Below are positions 3,837 to 6,149 of a stretch of 6,149 nt of DNA, piece by piece (position 1 is the first letter of the stretch; each line of letters starts with the position of its first letter). The stretch lies in NCBI GenBank assembly GCA_019056875.1, contig DXJA01000134.1, forward strand, positions 1 through 6,149. The letters run 5' to 3'. The notes beneath the pieces were generated by a model. That model ran no database searches and was not told the origin of the DNA. It saw nothing but the letters and a program-made list of their open reading frames with translations. This DNA comes from Candidatus Jordarchaeum madagascarense. GTDB lineage: Archaea; Asgardarchaeota; Jordiarchaeia; Jordiarchaeales; Jordiarchaeaceae. The translations under genes were made by a program, and so were the position numbers.

Positions 3837-6149
3837 GTGGAAGGAAAAAGCAAGCACCCAACACGTTTCAAGAGCACGAAGTTCTTAAAAGGCAAAACCA
3901 AACACATTCTGATACTTATCCCAGCGATCATACTTTTAACCTGTGTTCTAGCTTTACCCCTAGTATCAGGTCAAGTCCAAGCTATCCCTCTATTGGGTTC
4001 AAAAAGTGTAGACCCCAACGGAGCCATATCTCCCAGTGCAAAACTGATAACCTTAAGCAGTCCTGGCAGTGGCGGTATGTCTCTTACTGGAAGCATGACG
4101 GTAACCGGCGACAGTATACTAGACGGAGCCCTTACCCTCACCGATGCGGAACAAGTGATTCTCGGCTCACCCCTCTTCAGCACCGGAACAATGACACTCA
4201 CCGGAGATAAAATCGAGTTAGGCAAACCCTGCCGTGCAGGAGGACTCATAACAATTCAAGGAACCGATGCTTCGCCAGCTGAGAACATAGTTAATGGAAC
4301 CCTAAACGTTGGAAACATAAACACCGGGAGCGAGGTTTACTTCAACATAACAAACTACTACCAGTATATTGAGTCTCAGGGAGGCGGCTACATAGGGGAC
4401 TGGAACGGCAGATCAAACGACTTCATAGTTCCAAACAGCGCTGAAATCAGAGTATACAGCGGTGAACTTTACATCTACGGTGAAGACGTACCCTCACCCA
4501 ATCCATTGGCACCCATTTATGAGATAGAAATCTGGATAAATCACGACTGGTTCCACATATACATTAATTCGCTAATTGACGTTGATGACTCGGTTTACCT
4601 GTGGGGCGCTGGTGCCAATGCCGAAGAAAATTATAGCGGAGTGGTTAACGTAACCAGAATGGCGGAGAACGGCGAATTCCCAAACCTTATCATAGTTGAT
4701 GTTAACGATATAATCCTAGAAATGGGGGCAACTCCAGCAAGATATTTAGAGTTTGATGGTGGAACGGTTTTTGACTCGTGGGGCGACTGGTTCGCCGTGG
4801 GAAGTAGCCAGGGTAGAGGTGGTGTAATGGTTCTCGAAGACTCATACGTTTACATGAACTCAAGTCAATCCATTAGCTATCAATTCCGAAACAACGATGC
4901 GCAGGCGGGAATAACTCTTCAGAATAGCCCCAGTTATTCAACAGCGGAAATGTTTGTCTCAACCACAGACCAGAGCGTAACCGGTTTTAGTAGCGGTTAC
5001 TCTGCAGTTATTACGAATGGCGGCATCTCAACAGACGGCTTCTCAGACATCAGGAACATGAACCAGATAACACAAGGCACACTCGCATTTGAGGGAGATA
5101 TGCTACTAAATGGAAGCATCACAACCCAAGGTGATATAGGCGTTTCCGGGTACAGTAAGATGCTTTCACCCATGACTGTAACCGGGTCTCTAAACATAAA
5201 CGATGGCGCAATGACCGGAGATGTAACATTAGCTCTCACAGACGGCTACATGGTAACAGACGGCGAAATGAACATAGACGACGGGGAAATGAATATTCTA
5301 GGAGGAGTAATGGAGATGAACTCCACTGGAATCTACATCTACGACGCTTCAGACACTCAAATCATAGGCAGCATAACCTCCACTGGCACAACGGAGATTA
5401 ACGGAAACACCTCAATAACCGGAGACATCGGAATCTTAGGATACAACAACATGCAGGGTAATATAGATATTAGAGCCCCACTCCTCAGCCTGGACGGAGT
5501 GATGGTGACCGACGGAGACATGAGCATAACCAACGGTGAGATAAGCATTCCGAGCGGAAGCATGGTTATGAATGATACCGGCTCATACATCACAGGCGAC
5601 ACGATCACGGTTACTGGAATTGTTAATTTCAACGGTAACGCCACGATAAGCGGAAACATCGGGATCTCGGGGCATAACTATATGCAGGGGAACGTTAACG
5701 TAGGCCAGCTTAGCCTGGACGGTGTGATGGTGACTGATGGGGACATGAACATAACCAAGGGTGAGATAAGCATAACAGACGGATCCATGGTTATGGACGA
5801 TACTGGCTCAAATATTACAAGCACGGGAAACACGATCACGGTTACTGGAACTGTTGATTTCAACGGTGACGGCACGATAACCGGAGACATCGAAATCTCT
5901 GGACACAACTACATGGAGGACACAATAAGCATTGAAGGCTACCTAGACATGAACAATGGCCTAACCACCGGTGAAATTACCCTAAATATTGACGGTACAA
6001 TGGAGACCATCGGCTCCATGACCATAACCAACGGCAATATAAGCATACCGAGCGTAGTCATGGTCATGAACGATACGGGTTCCTACATCACAGGCGACAC
6101 CATAAAAATTAAGGGTGACAGCATAGAGTCACTGGGAACAACGGAGGTT
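3837..6149 (+). CDS. Large secreted beta-solenoid-like repeat protein, 3' end beyond window
   Basis: The frame is open from GTG 3837 to the window end (771 codons, no stop), so the C-terminus is missing. GTG is the only usable start after the in-frame stop at 3813; AAGGAG precedes it by nine bases. A lysine-rich N-terminus (1-23) and hydrophobic core (24-43) ending VSGQVQA form a signal peptide or anchor, so the protein is exported. Residues about 80-130 hold G-M-x-x-T-G type repeats (GSMTVTGD, GTMTLTGDKIELG). About 150-430 is a non-repetitive, aromatic-rich segment (NYYQYIES, WINHDWFHIYIN). From about 430 on come tandem repeats of 75-84 residues built of short strands such as VMVTDGDM, GEISI and ITVTG. 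Many N-x-S/T sequons occur (NDTG, NITN, NATI), and only one Cys follows the signal. A surface adhesin or S-layer-associated fibre is likely; I recognise no named family. It has its own promoter and is divergent from the thiolase operon. Confidence 0.88.
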   Translation, partial: MEGKSKHPTRFKSTKFLKGKTKHILILIPAIILLTCVLALPLVSGQVQAIPLLGSKSVDPNGAISPSAKLITLSSPGSGGMSLTGSMTVTGDSILDGALTLTDAEQVILGSPLFSTGTMTLTGDKIELGKPCRAGGLITIQGTDASPAENIVNGTLNVGNINTGSEVYFNITNYYQYIESQGGGYIGDWNGRSNDFIVPNSAEIRVYSGELYIYGEDVPSPNPLAPIYEIEIWINHDWFHIYINSLIDVDDSVYLWGAGANAEENYSGVVNVTRMAENGEFPNLIIVDVNDIILEMGATPARYLEFDGGTVFDSWGDWFAVGSSQGRGGVMVLEDSYVYMNSSQSISYQFRNNDAQAGITLQNSPSYSTAEMFVSTTDQSVTGFSSGYSAVITNGGISTDGFSDIRNMNQITQGTLAFEGDMLLNGSITTQGDIGVSGYSKMLSPMTVTGSLNINDGAMTGDVTLALTDGYMVTDGEMNIDDGEMNILGGVMEMNSTGIYIYDASDTQIIGSITSTGTTEINGNTSITGDIGILGYNNMQGNIDIRAPLLSLDGVMVTDGDMSITNGEISIPSGSMVMNDTGSYITGDTITVTGIVNFNGNATISGNIGISGHNYMQGNVNVGQLSLDGVMVTDGDMNITKGEISITDGSMVMDDTGSNITSTGNTITVTGTVDFNGDGTITGDIEISGHNYMEDTISIEGYLDMNNGLTTGEITLNIDGTMETIGSMTITNGNISIPSVVMVMNDTGSYITGDTIKIKGDSIESLGTTEV
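5130..6149 (+). repeat. Tandem coding repeats, period 225-252 nt (75-84 residues)
   Basis: The motif G-(D/N)-I-(G/E)-(I/V)-x-G-(Y/H)-(N/S)-x-M recurs with its final Met at residues 442, 539, 616 and 693. The motif MVTDG(E/D)M recurs at 472, 556 and 631. Units beginning at 5484 and 5709 are the most alike at DNA level (225 nt apart at their starts, 231 nt later because of a two-codon insertion), with an identical 21-base stretch at 5599-5619 and 5830-5850. A further partial unit starts at 6018, after about 26 diverged codons, and runs to the window end. The pattern points to expansion by unequal crossover or slippage. Confidence 0.85.

Noticed and set aside
3690..3840. Possible tRNA, box C/D RNA or known riboswitch in the long leader
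   Set aside because: No cloverleaf, no paired C (RTGATGA) and D (CTGA) boxes at proper spacing, and no riboswitch core that I recognise; only simple hairpins are visible.
3769..3888. Small plus-strand frame starting ATG 3769 (39 codons, Lys/Arg-rich) overlapping the surface-protein start
   Set aside because: It has no ribosome binding site at proper distance (the GGAGG is about 27 bases upstream), and its basic composition only reflects the purine-rich leader.
5357..5908. Minus-strand frames of 76-100 codons opposite the repeat region (5357-5659, 5678-5908, also 4997-5239 and 3971-4249)
   Set aside because: They are low-complexity Pro/Val/Ser/Met translations that mirror the plus-strand repeats. 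The plus frame is open across all of them with a signal peptide and coherent repeats, so these are antisense shadows.
1..6149. CRISPR array, insertion sequence or integrase attachment site
   Set aside because: No short regularly spaced non-coding repeats, no transposase or integrase frame, and no terminal inverted repeats; the only tandem repeats are coding.

Overview
The window looks archaeal. The evidence is TATA-like boxes (TTTAAATA, TATAAATA) placed to give short leaders, Shine-Dalgarno sites of the GGTGA type a few bases before TTG or GTG starts, oligo-T runs after genes, an archaeal-type Dps-like ferritin, and a thiolase-like gene paired with a DUF35 zinc-ribbon gene. The A+T-rich intergenic DNA and the protein types suit an anaerobic or microaerophilic archaeon. 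I cannot name the lineage from the sequence alone.

Layout. (1) Positions 1-1200 form an iron and oxidative-stress module. A Dps-like (DPSL) ferritin on the minus strand is divergent from a Fur/PerR-family repressor on the plus strand. The 100-base gap holds a striking set of three AGTTCT/AGAACT half-sites between the ferritin TATA box and its expected transcription start, which fits direct repression of the ferritin gene. (2) Positions 1217-1777 hold a lone plus-strand gene for a small protein with a hydrophobic N-terminus and a PD-(D/E)XK-nuclease-like core in which the usual catalytic lysine position is glutamate. (3) Positions 1934-3489 hold a minus-strand two-gene operon: a thiolase-superfamily protein lacking the nucleophilic cysteine, then a DUF35 Zn-ribbon/OB-fold partner whose ribosome binding site is built from the last codons of the thiolase gene. 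(4) Positions 3490-3836 are a divergent intergenic region with a clear TATA box and a leader of about 130 nt containing three possible hairpins. (5) Position 3837 to the window end is one long open frame (771 codons, no stop) for a secreted or surface protein with a signal peptide, a central aromatic-rich segment and methionine-rich tandem beta-solenoid-like repeats of about 75-84 residues.

The ferritin and Fur-like genes probably work together, and the thiolase-like and DUF35 proteins probably form a complex. The nuclease-like and surface genes show no clear functional link to their neighbours. The points most worth checking are the repurposed thiolase/DUF35 pair, the three-half-site operator with its cysteine-free Fur-like regulator, and the methionine-ladder repeat protein.
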